This document shows, one piece after another, positions 48,611 to 56,688 of a DNA stretch of 64,000 nt. The stretch spans positions 114,894 through 178,893 of the forward strand of contig JAZKXO010000097.1 of the NCBI GenBank assembly GCA_045611685.1, read 5' to 3'. The notes under the pieces were generated by a model. It was not told where the DNA came from and ran no database searches. It was given only the letters and a program-made list of their open reading frames with translations. Every line of letters starts with the position of its first letter. Position 1 is the stretch's first letter. This DNA is from SIG701 sp045611685. GTDB lineage: Bacteria; Bacillota; Clostridia; Oscillospirales; CAG-272. Position numbers and translations under genes: made by a program.

Positions 48611-49513
48611 TCAATCGGCAAGATACGCGTATATGTTTTCGGCAATATCCTCATTCAGCGGATACTCCCTGGCACCGATGTGCTTGCACTTATACGCCGC
48701 GACAGCACTCGCAAAATCGCATGCTTCGGGAACGGATTTCCCTTTAGCATACGCCGCGATAAACGCGCCGTGAAAAGTATCGCCTGCTCCGTTCGTGTCC
48801 CTTACGGTAGCGGGAGCAATGTCGTAGTGAACGGCACGCCCGTTCTCCCAATAGTAGCCGCCGTTCTTGCCATCCGTCACGACGAGAATTTCGGGGGAAT
48901 ACGTTTTATAAAGCGCTTCGAGGGCGGCTTTGGCATCGGGCGCACCCGTTACCGCCATCGCAAACTCTGCCGAGGGGATGAGAATATCGATGAGAGGGAG
49001 AAGCTCCAGAATTCCGTCGTAGACGCCGCCCGCGTCAAGGCTTACCTTTACGCCTTTTTCCCGGGCGTATTTCGCCGCCGCAATAGCGCTTTTCATATAA
49101 TTTCCGTCAAGATGGAGAATATCGGCACCGTCGATCGCGGAGAAATCAACCAGGCTGGGATCGTCGGGTACTGTGCCCCTGTCAAAAAGGCAGGTACGGC
49201 TTCCGTTTTCTCCCGAGATGAGAATATACGAAACGAACGAAGACGTGCCGGAGACGGTCACGGCGCGGTCGGTTTTCACGCCGAATTTCTGAAGCTCGGC
49301 TAAGATCTGCACGCCTGCCGTATCGTCGGAGAACGTGCCGATCATCTCAGAGGGTACACCGAGCTTTGCCAGCACGACGAGCGCGTTGCCGACAGGACCG
49401 CCGCCGAGGCGCACGATTCCCTCCGCCTTCGTCTTTTTATCCTCCGTGGGGAAAGTTTTACAGGTTATAAGCGTATCCAGGACGTTTGCCCCGAGTCCTA
49501 CGACTTTTTTCAT
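48611..49513 (-). CDS. PfkB-family carbohydrate kinase
   Basis: A 300-residue ribokinase-fold enzyme. GGGPVGNALVVLAKLG is the N-terminal PfkB signature, and the C-terminal one, DTNGAGDTFHGAF, contains the catalytic Asp and anion hole. Substrates in the family include fructose-1-phosphate, ribose and, for IolC, 5-dehydro-2-deoxygluconate. Its stop overlaps the MurQ-like leader region, and its start overlaps the aldolase stop by 4 bases, so kinase and aldolase are translationally coupled, as for IolC and IolJ function. Confidence 0.88.
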   Translation of the reverse strand: MKKVVGLGANVLDTLITCKTFPTEDKKTKAEGIVRLGGGPVGNALVVLAKLGVPSEMIGTFSDDTAGVQILAELQKFGVKTDRAVTVSGTSSFVSYILISGENGSRTCLFDRGTVPDDPSLVDFSAIDGADILHLDGNYMKSAIAAAKYAREKGVKVSLDAGGVYDGILELLPLIDILIPSAEFAMAVTGAPDAKAALEALYKTYSPEILVVTDGKNGGYYWENGRAVHYDIAPATVRDTNGAGDTFHGAFIAAYAKGKSVPEACDFASAVAAYKCKHIGAREYPLNEDIAENIYAYLAD

Positions 49514-50337
49514 ACTCTGTCCTTTGCTCCGAGAAGCTCAATTTTCGATTCTGCGAACTTTTTGACCGCTTCGATCGGCTCCTTCATAAAGAGGTCGATC
49601 GCGTACGTTTTGCGGTCCACGCCGAATACGGCGTCAAGGAAGGAGAAGCACACGTCCGTACCGAAATTGATCTTACGGATACCGGCTTCGACGGCTTTCT
49701 TTATCTGATCGTCGGGCACGCCGCTTCCTCCGTGCAGAACGAGGGATACGCCCACTGCTTCCTTGATCTCACGGATTCTGTCGATTGCAAGCACAGGTGC
49801 CTGCTTATATCTGCCGTGTGCCGTGCCGACGGCGACCGCCAGTGCGGTAACGCCCGTGCCGTCCACGTATTTTTTCGCTTCCTCTACCGTGGTATAGTCG
49901 GTGGGAACGCCGTCAGCCGCCGATCCGATATGACCGATCTCACCCTCGACGCCGATATTGAGCGCGGAAAGAATTTTTACGGCAGCGGCGGTTTTTTCGA
50001 TGTTCTCCTCAAGAGAGAGCGTCGAAAAGTCGACCATGATGCCAGTCGCACCGTTCTTTACGGAGATCGCCGCCGGCTCGTAGCCTGCGCCGTGGTCGAG
50101 GTGCATACAAACGGGAACGGTTGCCATCTCTGCCGCCTTCAGTACGATCGGTGCGAGGTAATCGGCAAAGCCGGTCGTTGCGAGGCGCGAATAAAACTGC
50201 AGGATAACGGGCGCGCGCATTTCCTCTGCCGCTTTGATGATACCCATCACCGTTTCCATATTGTACACGTTGAACGCGGGAACGGCGTAGCCGCCTCTAT
50301 CCGCATCCTTCAGAATCGTCTGTAAATTTACCAGCAT
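49510..50337 (-). CDS. Class II (zinc) ketose-bisphosphate aldolase
   Basis: A 275-residue aldolase of the FbaA/GatY/IolJ family. The zinc ligand motif is VCMHLDHGAGYE, the second zinc region VEGEIGHIG, and the third AVAVGTAHGRYK followed by LVLHGGSGVPD. It splits a phosphorylated ketose to dihydroxyacetone phosphate plus an aldehyde. Its neighbours IolB and PfkB make an IolJ-like substrate (6-phospho-5-dehydro-2-deoxygluconate) a candidate, but tagatose- or fructose-bisphosphate cannot be excluded. Confidence 0.9.
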   Translation of the reverse strand: MLVNLQTILKDADRGGYAVPAFNVYNMETVMGIIKAAEEMRAPVILQFYSRLATTGFADYLAPIVLKAAEMATVPVCMHLDHGAGYEPAAISVKNGATGIMVDFSTLSLEENIEKTAAAVKILSALNIGVEGEIGHIGSAADGVPTDYTTVEEAKKYVDGTGVTALAVAVGTAHGRYKQAPVLAIDRIREIKEAVGVSLVLHGGSGVPDDQIKKAVEAGIRKINFGTDVCFSFLDAVFGVDRKTYAIDLFMKEPIEAVKKFAESKIELLGAKDRV

Positions 50338-50343
50338 TGTATA

Positions 50344-51717
50344 TTACTCCTTAAACAGATTTTTTATATCGTCCGCGATACCGTAATCGCTGTAATCGAA
50401 AATTCTTGCATCCTTGTCGGTATTGACCGCGATAACCGTCCCCGCACCGGCGATAGCCGAGGTGTGCTGGACAGCCCCCGAGACACCAAAGGCAACGTAC
50501 ACCTTTGGCGCGACGGTTTTGCCCGTAAGGCCCACCTGCGTCTCGTACGGCATGATCCCCGCGTCCACGACGATGCGCGTGGCGGCAAGCGACGCGCCGT
50601 ACTTTTCGGCAAGACTACGAATCTCGGGAAGATAGGGAACAGCCCCTTTTCCAATCGCGAAGACGATCTCGCCGTCGCGCTTCCCTTCGGGACGGACGGT
50701 GGCGAAAGCCATCTCGGCGTCGCTTACGATGTCCGCCGTAACGTTGCCGCCGAGCGCCGGTCTCGTCATGATAAACGAGCCGTTCTCCCGTCGGAACGAT
50801 ACGCAGTCGGCGCAAAGCCCCGCGCCGGTCAGAACCGCCGTTTTTGCCGCGAGAATACGAAGATCCTCCACGGATTCAAAAAGAATGACGCGCGCGCCGA
50901 GAGAACGAAGCTCACGGGCGAACATTTCGGGTGTTTTACCCGACGCATCGAGAGGAATCGCACGCTCGGCGTACCTCTCGGCGACCTTTTTGATCTCTCC
51001 GACGTAATAGATCACGTCCATCTTTGCGGCAGCATCTTCCGCCGTTTTTTTCGTTTGTTCGGAAAGCGCTTGCTTTATGAGCGTATCAAACGATTCGGCG
51101 TCCGAAAACGTACAGCTTCGTCTGCCGACCGTGCTCTCGTACGAGCGGAGCACGCGCGTCGGTGATCCTTTGATGCCGCATTTGTCCCCGTCAAGCCGAA
51201 GCGTGGTATTGTCCCATACCTCCACCTCGCCCTTTTTTGAGAAGATCGAGGGGAAGCGGAGATTCCGTATCCGCTCAAACGTAACGATCGCACCCGGGGT
51301 AAGCGTCGCCTCGGCGCCGCTTCTCGTTTGGATCCGCCCGCCGTCAAATTCGATCACGCCCGGGATGATCTCCATCCCGAGCCGCTCGGCGAGCATAGGC
51401 GGCACTTGTCCCGTGTCCCCGTCGATGCTCTGCCGTCCGGCGAAAACGAGATCAGGTTCGAGCCGTTTTATCGCTTCGGCGAGAACGTATCCCGTCGAGA
51501 GTGTATCACTGCCCGCGAACAGCGGATCGGTGATGAGAACGGTGCGGGCACCAAGCCGTGTGAGGCCTTCGAGGGCATCCTTTGCCGACGGCGGCGCCAT
51601 CGAAACAGCCGTTACGTCAGCACCCCATTCGAGCGCACACTCGAGTGCCGCGCCGTCAAAGGGATTGAGCTCCCCCCGAAAGAATTTCAGAAGTACGACA
51701 ATTTTCATTTCAGTCAT
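50344..51717 (-). CDS. Single-chain electron transfer flavoprotein (EtfB-EtfA fusion)
   Basis: A 457-residue flavoprotein. Residues 1 to about 225 match EtfB, with NPFDGAALECALEWGADVTA, LFAGSDTLSTGYVLAEAI and the nucleotide-binding SIDGDTGQVPP. Residues from about 235 match EtfA, with DLRILAAKTAVLTGAGLCADC, TRPALGGNVTADIV and the FAD-binding tail TGKTVAPKVYVAFGVSGAVQH and NTDKDARIFDYSDYGIADD. It shuttles electrons from a flavin dehydrogenase. Normal ETFs use two chains. Here the EtfA N-terminal part is shortened (about 220 residues against about 330). Its stop-to-start spacing with the aldolase is 6 bases, and it overlaps the FGGY gene by 8. Confidence 0.88.
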   Translation of the reverse strand: MTEMKIVVLLKFFRGELNPFDGAALECALEWGADVTAVSMAPPSAKDALEGLTRLGARTVLITDPLFAGSDTLSTGYVLAEAIKRLEPDLVFAGRQSIDGDTGQVPPMLAERLGMEIIPGVIEFDGGRIQTRSGAEATLTPGAIVTFERIRNLRFPSIFSKKGEVEVWDNTTLRLDGDKCGIKGSPTRVLRSYESTVGRRSCTFSDAESFDTLIKQALSEQTKKTAEDAAAKMDVIYYVGEIKKVAERYAERAIPLDASGKTPEMFARELRSLGARVILFESVEDLRILAAKTAVLTGAGLCADCVSFRRENGSFIMTRPALGGNVTADIVSDAEMAFATVRPEGKRDGEIVFAIGKGAVPYLPEIRSLAEKYGASLAATRIVVDAGIMPYETQVGLTGKTVAPKVYVAFGVSGAVQHTSAIAGAGTVIAVNTDKDARIFDYSDYGIADDIKNLFKE

Positions 51718-53164
51718 TCAGAGTGGAAAGGAACTTTCCGATCTTCTTATATTTTTGGAACAGTTTTTGGTATTTTTCCGTATTCTCGGCGATCGGGTGC
51801 GTCTCGCCCACGATTTTCTGCGTACGGGCGACGGCGTCATCGAGATCGCTGAAATATCCGGCGGCAACACCCGCGCACATGCACGCGCCGAGCGAGGAAT
51901 CGTTTCTCTCCGTAACGACGAGCGTGATGGCGAGCGCATCGGCGACGATCTGCCGCCAGAGATCACTCTTTCCGCCGCCGCCGATAACGAACGCACGATT
52001 GCCGAGCGGCATTCCGAGATCGGTTATATAGTTCTTACAGTCGAGGAGACTCATAGCAACGCCCTCCATCACCGCTCTCGCGAAATGCGCCTTCGTGTGC
52101 TGTGCACCGAAGCCGACAAAGCTCGCGCGCATCGTGGGATCGGCATACGGGGTAAGCTCCCCCATCAGATGCGGGTTGTAGACGAGCCCGTCGCATCCGA
52201 TCGGCACGCCCGATGCCATTTCGTCAAATTCCGCATAGTCCCCGCCGAACGTATCTCTGAACCAGCGAAGCGAGGAGGCACACGCCTTCGTCGCCGCACC
52301 GGGATAGGTAAGTCCGTCTTTGAGATGGGAATAATTGACGATATTGCGGTCGGGATAAAACCCTTCCGAAATAACGCACAGGCGTCCCGCGGTGGCGAGC
52401 TTCAAGGTGGCGTCACCCGGACGCACGGCGCCCGCCGCGAGGACCTCCATCGCCGTATCCGTCGCACCGCAGATCACCTTCGTACCGACGGTAAGCCCTG
52501 TATCGCGGGCGGCATTCTCGCCCACCGTACCGACGACGTCCAGCGGCGATACGATCTTCGGCATCATATCGCGGGTGAGTCCCGCGAGGGCAAGAAGCCC
52601 GCCGTCCCACTCCCGACGGTCGTAGTCAAAGAGCATGCTGCCCTCCGCCTCGATCGAATCGGTAACGAAATCGCCCGTGAATTTCCCGCGGACGTAATCC
52701 TTCGCGAAGGTAACCCTCCGCACCTTGGCGAACGTATCGGGGAAACTGTTTTTCACAAACATGATCTCAGGCAGAGACCAGATCGTATCGACCTTATGCT
52801 TGCATTTTTCAAAAATCTCGTCGGCATAGTTCTCCTCGAGAAAGCGTTTCTCCCCGAGGCATCTGGTGTCGGTCCAGTAGACGGACGGGCAGACGGGCTC
52901 GCCGTCTTCGCCGAGAAGAACGGCGGTATGCGTTGCGGCATCAAAGCAAAGGCAGTCGATGAGGGCGGGATCGATCCCCACGAGCACCGCACGGATGTTC
53001 CTCACAGCCGCAAGATACCAGTCAAGGGGATTCTGCTCCGCGCGTCCGCCCTCGCCGAAATCGGTCGGGTATTCGCTCGATGCGGTTTTCACCACCGTGC
53101 CGCTTTGATCCATCAGCGTCGCTTTGCTCGCGCCGCCGCCGAAGTCCACGCCTAAAACGTACAT
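51710..53164 (-). CDS. FGGY-family carbohydrate kinase (xylulokinase-like)
   Basis: A 484-residue ASKHA kinase. The N-terminal phosphate loop is VLGVDFGGGASKATLMD. WTDTRC marks the sugar site, GATDTAMEVLAAGAV the second FGGY region, and VIGGGGKSDLWRQIVADAL the C-terminal FGGY signature. Substrates range over pentuloses, hexuloses, glycerol and erythritol. The operon has two kinases (this and PfkB), implying either two phosphorylations or two substrates. It overlaps the ETF gene. Confidence 0.88.
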   Translation of the reverse strand: MYVLGVDFGGGASKATLMDQSGTVVKTASSEYPTDFGEGGRAEQNPLDWYLAAVRNIRAVLVGIDPALIDCLCFDAATHTAVLLGEDGEPVCPSVYWTDTRCLGEKRFLEENYADEIFEKCKHKVDTIWSLPEIMFVKNSFPDTFAKVRRVTFAKDYVRGKFTGDFVTDSIEAEGSMLFDYDRREWDGGLLALAGLTRDMMPKIVSPLDVVGTVGENAARDTGLTVGTKVICGATDTAMEVLAAGAVRPGDATLKLATAGRLCVISEGFYPDRNIVNYSHLKDGLTYPGAATKACASSLRWFRDTFGGDYAEFDEMASGVPIGCDGLVYNPHLMGELTPYADPTMRASFVGFGAQHTKAHFARAVMEGVAMSLLDCKNYITDLGMPLGNRAFVIGGGGKSDLWRQIVADALAITLVVTERNDSSLGACMCAGVAAGYFSDLDDAVARTQKIVGETHPIAENTEKYQKLFQKYKKIGKFLSTLND

Positions 53165-53174
53165 GATTTTCTCC

Positions 53175-53966
53175 TTATTTTGCTACAATCCACTTATGGC
53201 ACTCCTCAGAGGAGCTGAGAAGGCCGCGGTTCTTGCCCGCCATGATCCAAAGGCAATAGTTCTTGTAGCCCGGCGCTACCGTGAAGGGGTGATATCCCTT
53301 GGGGATCACGACGGAGTCGCCGTTTTCCACTTTATACACTTCGTTGATGTCACCCTCGGGCGTGTAGACTGCCTGGAAGCCAAAGCCCTGCGGCTTATCG
53401 AATTCGTAATAGTAGATTTCGTCCAGAGCGCCCTCGCGCGGCAGATCGTCCACGTCGTGCTTGTGCGGGGGATAGCTGCCCCATTTTCCGTCCTCTACCC
53501 AGAACTCGCCGATGTAGAGGTGATTTGCCTCGCCCGTCTCGGGGAAGGTAAACGCAACCTCACGAACAAACGAGCCCTGACCGAACGTCTTTACGGCAAC
53601 ATCAGCCTTTTTGATCTGATACGGTGCGTAGTATTTTTCGGCAGGTGCTTTTGCGACCGCGATCTTCACCGTGCCCTTGGCGGTAACGGTAAAGGGGGTA
53701 TCTTTTCCGATGTAAGCGCTCTCGGCGGCGCCGTCAAACACGTTCTCGCGGCATCCGACCTCGGAGAAAGAGAATCCCTCGCCCGAGACCGAGCACTTAC
53801 CGTAGAGCACGATGAGCACGAACTCCTTGCCGGGCTCATCGATCGTGCAGCTTTGTCCGTCCGTAAGCTTCAGCATATCGAGTTCGGCGTAAACGAGCGG
53901 AGAATTTCTGTCCGTTACGATTCTTTCGTAACCGTTTTTCTCGGTGTAAGTTCTCTTCAGATTCAT
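53175..53966 (-). CDS. iolB: 5-deoxy-glucuronate isomerase family protein
   Basis: A 263-residue double-cupin metalloenzyme. The C-terminal cupin has the IolB hallmarks SYPPHKHDVDDLPREGALDE, EIYYYEFDKPQGFGFQ, YTPEGDINEVYKVENGDSVV and IPKGYHPFTVAPGYKNY. IolB converts 5-deoxy-D-glucuronate to 5-dehydro-2-deoxy-D-gluconate in myo-inositol breakdown. The earlier inositol genes iolG, iolE and iolD are not in this operon, so the natural substrate may arise by another route. Confidence 0.88.
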   Translation of the reverse strand: MNLKRTYTEKNGYERIVTDRNSPLVYAELDMLKLTDGQSCTIDEPGKEFVLIVLYGKCSVSGEGFSFSEVGCRENVFDGAAESAYIGKDTPFTVTAKGTVKIAVAKAPAEKYYAPYQIKKADVAVKTFGQGSFVREVAFTFPETGEANHLYIGEFWVEDGKWGSYPPHKHDVDDLPREGALDEIYYYEFDKPQGFGFQAVYTPEGDINEVYKVENGDSVVIPKGYHPFTVAPGYKNYCLWIMAGKNRGLLSSSEECHKWIVAK

Positions 53967-53988
53967 ACTAAATCCTTCCTTATATCCG

Positions 53989-55065
53989 TTACATGTTTTC
54001 GAGAATCATTTCTTCCACGGAGAGAACGCGGCATCCGTCGGGGCACGTCTCTTTCAGGAAAACGTATTCCGCAGGGTTCTCGGTAACGACCGTCTTGCAG
54101 TCCATATTGATAGCATTCTGCCATCTGTCGAGCGCCACATTCTTTATAACCTCGGGCATATATTCCGCCATGATGAGGTGGCCGGCAAGGTTTGCTTCCT
54201 TGCCGCAAAGGAGCATATCGCGCGACGTACCGACCGCCTCGATCAGTTTTCTGCCGCTTTCGGTATCGTCCAGCTCACGGGCGTATGCGAAGTGATCCTG
54301 GAGCGTATACACGCTATCTCCCTTCTTCACGGCGAGTTTCTTTTCTTCAATAAGGGAGAGAAGATACTCGTTGAAGGAGATGAGCTCGGCTTTGATCTCG
54401 ATTCCCCACTCTTTGTATTCGTGCAGAAGCATCGCAAGATCGGCGGGATCGTACACGACTGCCGTCTTGTACTTGTTGAGAACAGCCGCAAATGCGATTG
54501 CCGCCTTTCTCGTTTCCTCCGTTTTGCCGGTGAGGAACTTGAGGGCATAGCCCGTATCCTGCTCCTTCGTGAACGCAGCCTTTACACCTGCCTTCTCAAG
54601 AAGCGCGAGTGCCACCCCGACCGTCTCGGGCGCCTTCAGAACGGCATCCGTGCCGGCGAGGAAGAGTACGTCGCCGTCCTCGCGGTACAGCGCCTTCACT
54701 TCATCGGAAACCTCGGCGCCGTATACGTTGCCGCACGCCATATATTTCTCAAGAAGTGCGCGTATGTAATCGGGAATAAGTCCTCCGAGAACGAGCTCCG
54801 TCTTCGTCTCCTCGATGAAGACCTTCGGATCAAAGCCCGTCATGCAGTTGTTCGTGCAGGCGCCGCAGAGCGAGCACTCGTACATATTGTCCGCGACCTC
54901 GGAAAGCTCGGTCGAGCCGCGTACTACCATAGATACCGCAAAAGCGCGCGCTCTTGCCGTATTTCTCTCCTGACCGGTTGCGTTTCCGATCGGGCAGACG
55001 TGCCGGCACATCCAGCAAAACCGGCAGTTATCGATTATATTCTTTGCATTTTCGGTAATGTTCAT
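53989..55065 (-). CDS. Di-[4Fe-4S] ferredoxin-type oxidoreductase subunit (GlcF/HdrC-like)
   Basis: A 358-residue iron-sulfur protein. Two cluster motifs occur near the N-terminus: CRFCWMCRHVCP (about 14-25) and CSLCGACTNNC (about 64-74). The remainder resembles the C-terminal part of GlcF/HdrD-type subunits but lacks the full paired CCG motifs. Such subunits relay electrons from an FAD oxidase to an acceptor. It is between the FAD oxidase (16 bases upstream) and iolB, and the operon's own ETF is a likely partner. Confidence 0.88.
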   Translation of the reverse strand: MNITENAKNIIDNCRFCWMCRHVCPIGNATGQERNTARARAFAVSMVVRGSTELSEVADNMYECSLCGACTNNCMTGFDPKVFIEETKTELVLGGLIPDYIRALLEKYMACGNVYGAEVSDEVKALYREDGDVLFLAGTDAVLKAPETVGVALALLEKAGVKAAFTKEQDTGYALKFLTGKTEETRKAAIAFAAVLNKYKTAVVYDPADLAMLLHEYKEWGIEIKAELISFNEYLLSLIEEKKLAVKKGDSVYTLQDHFAYARELDDTESGRKLIEAVGTSRDMLLCGKEANLAGHLIMAEYMPEVIKNVALDRWQNAINMDCKTVVTENPAEYVFLKETCPDGCRVLSVEEMILENM

Positions 55066-55081
55066 GTCCTTCTCCTCTCAC

Positions 55082-56506
55082 TTACAGACCAAGCTTGTAC
55101 GGATTCATGATGCCGTTCGGGTCGAGCGTCTTTTTGAGGCCCTCGAACACCTGCATCGCAGGGCCGTACTGTTCTTTCATCATACGGCCGAGCTTGATGC
55201 CGACGCCGTGGTGATCGTTGACGACGCCGCCGTTCGCCAGCGCGGTACGGATACCGAGCGTCCAGATCTCGTTATGGAGACGCATCGCCTCCACGGGATC
55301 CTGCGGCACGTGCTCGCCATCGATGATAAAGCGGTCGTACATCATAGCGCCCCACTCATACCAGTGAGAGAAGTGCGCGATAAACTTGGCATACGGATAT
55401 TTCGTTTCGATCGCTTCCTTCATCGCCCAGTAGATCTTTTCAATCTTGTCATAGGGCGCGATCGTATCCATCGTACCGAACAGCTGCGGGATATCCATCA
55501 TGTGGCCGGGATAGAAGAAGGTGATCTTCTCCTTCCACCACTTCTCGCCGTACTCGCTGCCGAGGTCCTCCGCGCCGTATTTAGCGAAGGTTTCCAGAAG
55601 GATCTTCTCTTCTACGTCCACGAGTTCCTTTACGCCCTCGTAGGCGATGTTCATAAACGCGCCGGGCTTCGAAACGCCGACGATCTTTTTGATAAGGCTC
55701 GCGGTCTCCGCCTCATCGTACAGACGCATAACGGAGGGCTTGAATTTCTGAAGCACCTCACGGGACGCACGGAAGGCAGAGGTCATATCCTTAAAGAGGA
55801 AGCCGCGGAATCTTCTCACCTCGGGCTGCTCGTAGATGCGGATCTGTGCTTTGGTGATAACGCCGAGCGTACCCTCGGAGCCGATGAAGATCTGGTTCAG
55901 ATCGGGACCTGCCGCATGCTTCGGCGTCGCGGAGGTATAGATGATATCGCCGTTCGGGAGAACGACCTCCATCTGGAGCACCATATCGTCGATCTTGCCG
56001 TATTTATTGGAAACGACACCGATACCGCGGTGTGCCAAAAAGCCGCCGACAGTCGAGCAGGTGAGCGAGGACGGATAGTGCATTGTAGCGTAGCCCTTCT
56101 CGTTTGCCGCCCATTCGATATGCTTGTAGATCGCACCGGTGCCGCACTCAATGTACATGCCCTCGGTGTTCACCTCGTAGATCTTGTTCATGCGCTTGGT
56201 ATCAAGAAGGATACCGCCTGCCACGGGAAGCGCACCGCCCTGCGATCCGCCGCCGCCGCCCCACGTGGTAACGGGGAGCTTATAGTAATTTGCGATTTTG
56301 AGAACCTTGGACGTTTCCTCGGCGTTCGCGGGTGCCACAATGAAGTCTGCCTCGGGCATTCTTCTGCCGCGATCCACCCACATTCTCGAAAGCCAGAAAA
56401 AGTCTGCGCTGTGCGTTGCACGGTCGATCTCCTTGACCGAGCAGTTTTCTCTACCGACGGCATCCTCAAGTTCCGTCAGAATTTGCGTAAACAAAAAGTC
56501 GTTCAT
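55082..56506 (-). CDS. FAD-linked oxidase (GlcD/vanillyl-alcohol oxidase family)
   Basis: A 474-residue flavoprotein. The FAD-binding domain has ADFIVAPANAEETSKVLKIA, VTTWGGGGGSQGGALP, and TVGGFLAHRGIGVVSNKYGK, then GSEGTLGVITKAQIRIY. The C-terminal cap ends with HHGVGIKLGRMMKEQYG and TLDPNGIMNPYKLGL, as in GlcD, LctD and alkyl-DHAP synthase relatives. It probably oxidises a hydroxyl group of the operon's substrate and passes electrons to the Fe-S protein and ETF. This is the first gene of the ten-gene operon. The start MNDFLF follows GAGG. Confidence 0.9.
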   Translation of the reverse strand: MNDFLFTQILTELEDAVGRENCSVKEIDRATHSADFFWLSRMWVDRGRRMPEADFIVAPANAEETSKVLKIANYYKLPVTTWGGGGGSQGGALPVAGGILLDTKRMNKIYEVNTEGMYIECGTGAIYKHIEWAANEKGYATMHYPSSLTCSTVGGFLAHRGIGVVSNKYGKIDDMVLQMEVVLPNGDIIYTSATPKHAAGPDLNQIFIGSEGTLGVITKAQIRIYEQPEVRRFRGFLFKDMTSAFRASREVLQKFKPSVMRLYDEAETASLIKKIVGVSKPGAFMNIAYEGVKELVDVEEKILLETFAKYGAEDLGSEYGEKWWKEKITFFYPGHMMDIPQLFGTMDTIAPYDKIEKIYWAMKEAIETKYPYAKFIAHFSHWYEWGAMMYDRFIIDGEHVPQDPVEAMRLHNEIWTLGIRTALANGGVVNDHHGVGIKLGRMMKEQYGPAMQVFEGLKKTLDPNGIMNPYKLGL

Positions 56507-56515
56507 ACGTACCTC

Positions 56516-56532
56516 GTGAAAATGATTTTGAT
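56516..56532. promoter_or_regulatory. Possible RpiR operator, site 1
   Basis: GTGAAAATGATTTTGAT resembles the palindrome at 56647-56667 (core GAAAATGATTTT) and lies in the leader of the FAD oxidase gene. Confidence 0.45.
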
Positions 56533-56556
56533 TTTTTGCGCATTTGGGACAGTACA

Positions 56557-56585
56557 ATGATATCACAACTGAAACTCAATTTCAA
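56557..56585 (-). promoter_or_regulatory. Promoter of the ten-gene catabolic operon
   Basis: On the minus strand, TTGAAA and TATCAT are separated by 17 bases, about 50 bases before the first gene. The -35 and spacer overlap operator-like site 2. Confidence 0.65.
56570..56584. promoter_or_regulatory. Possible RpiR operator, site 2
   Basis: TGAAA-CTCAA-TTTCA is a 15-base imperfect palindrome lying on the operon promoter, with the same TGAAA/TTTCA half-sites as site 3. Confidence 0.55.
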
Positions 56586-56615
56586 TACCTTTCTCAAAAA
56601 ATGCGCGAAAAATAT

Positions 56616-56644
56616 TTGACTTTTTACGTTTTTTGTGCTATACT
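56616..56644 (+). promoter_or_regulatory. Promoter of the rpiR-type gene
   Basis: TTGACT and TATACT are separated by 17 bases, about 45 bases upstream of the start, divergent from the operon promoter. Confidence 0.8.
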
Positions 56645-56646
56645 AA

Positions 56647-56667
56647 TTTTGAAAATGATTTTCAAAA
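56647..56667. promoter_or_regulatory. Perfect 21-base palindrome, probable RpiR operator, site 3
   Basis: Half-site TTTTGAAAAT is followed by a central G and its exact complement. It begins three bases after the -10 of the regulator's own promoter, where repressor binding would block initiation. Confidence 0.7.
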
Positions 56668-56688
56668 ATCAAGGAAAAATGTGATAAC

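Noticed and set aside
50344..51717. The EtfB-EtfA fusion as a frameshift artefact.
   Set aside because: The frame is continuous with a normal linker and no stop or unusual codon run at the join, and it is embedded in a tightly overlapping operon.
51077..53155. A 692-codon open frame antisense to the ETF fusion and FGGY kinase.
   Set aside because: Low-complexity, Ser/Arg-rich translation with no domain; both genes beneath it are well supported.
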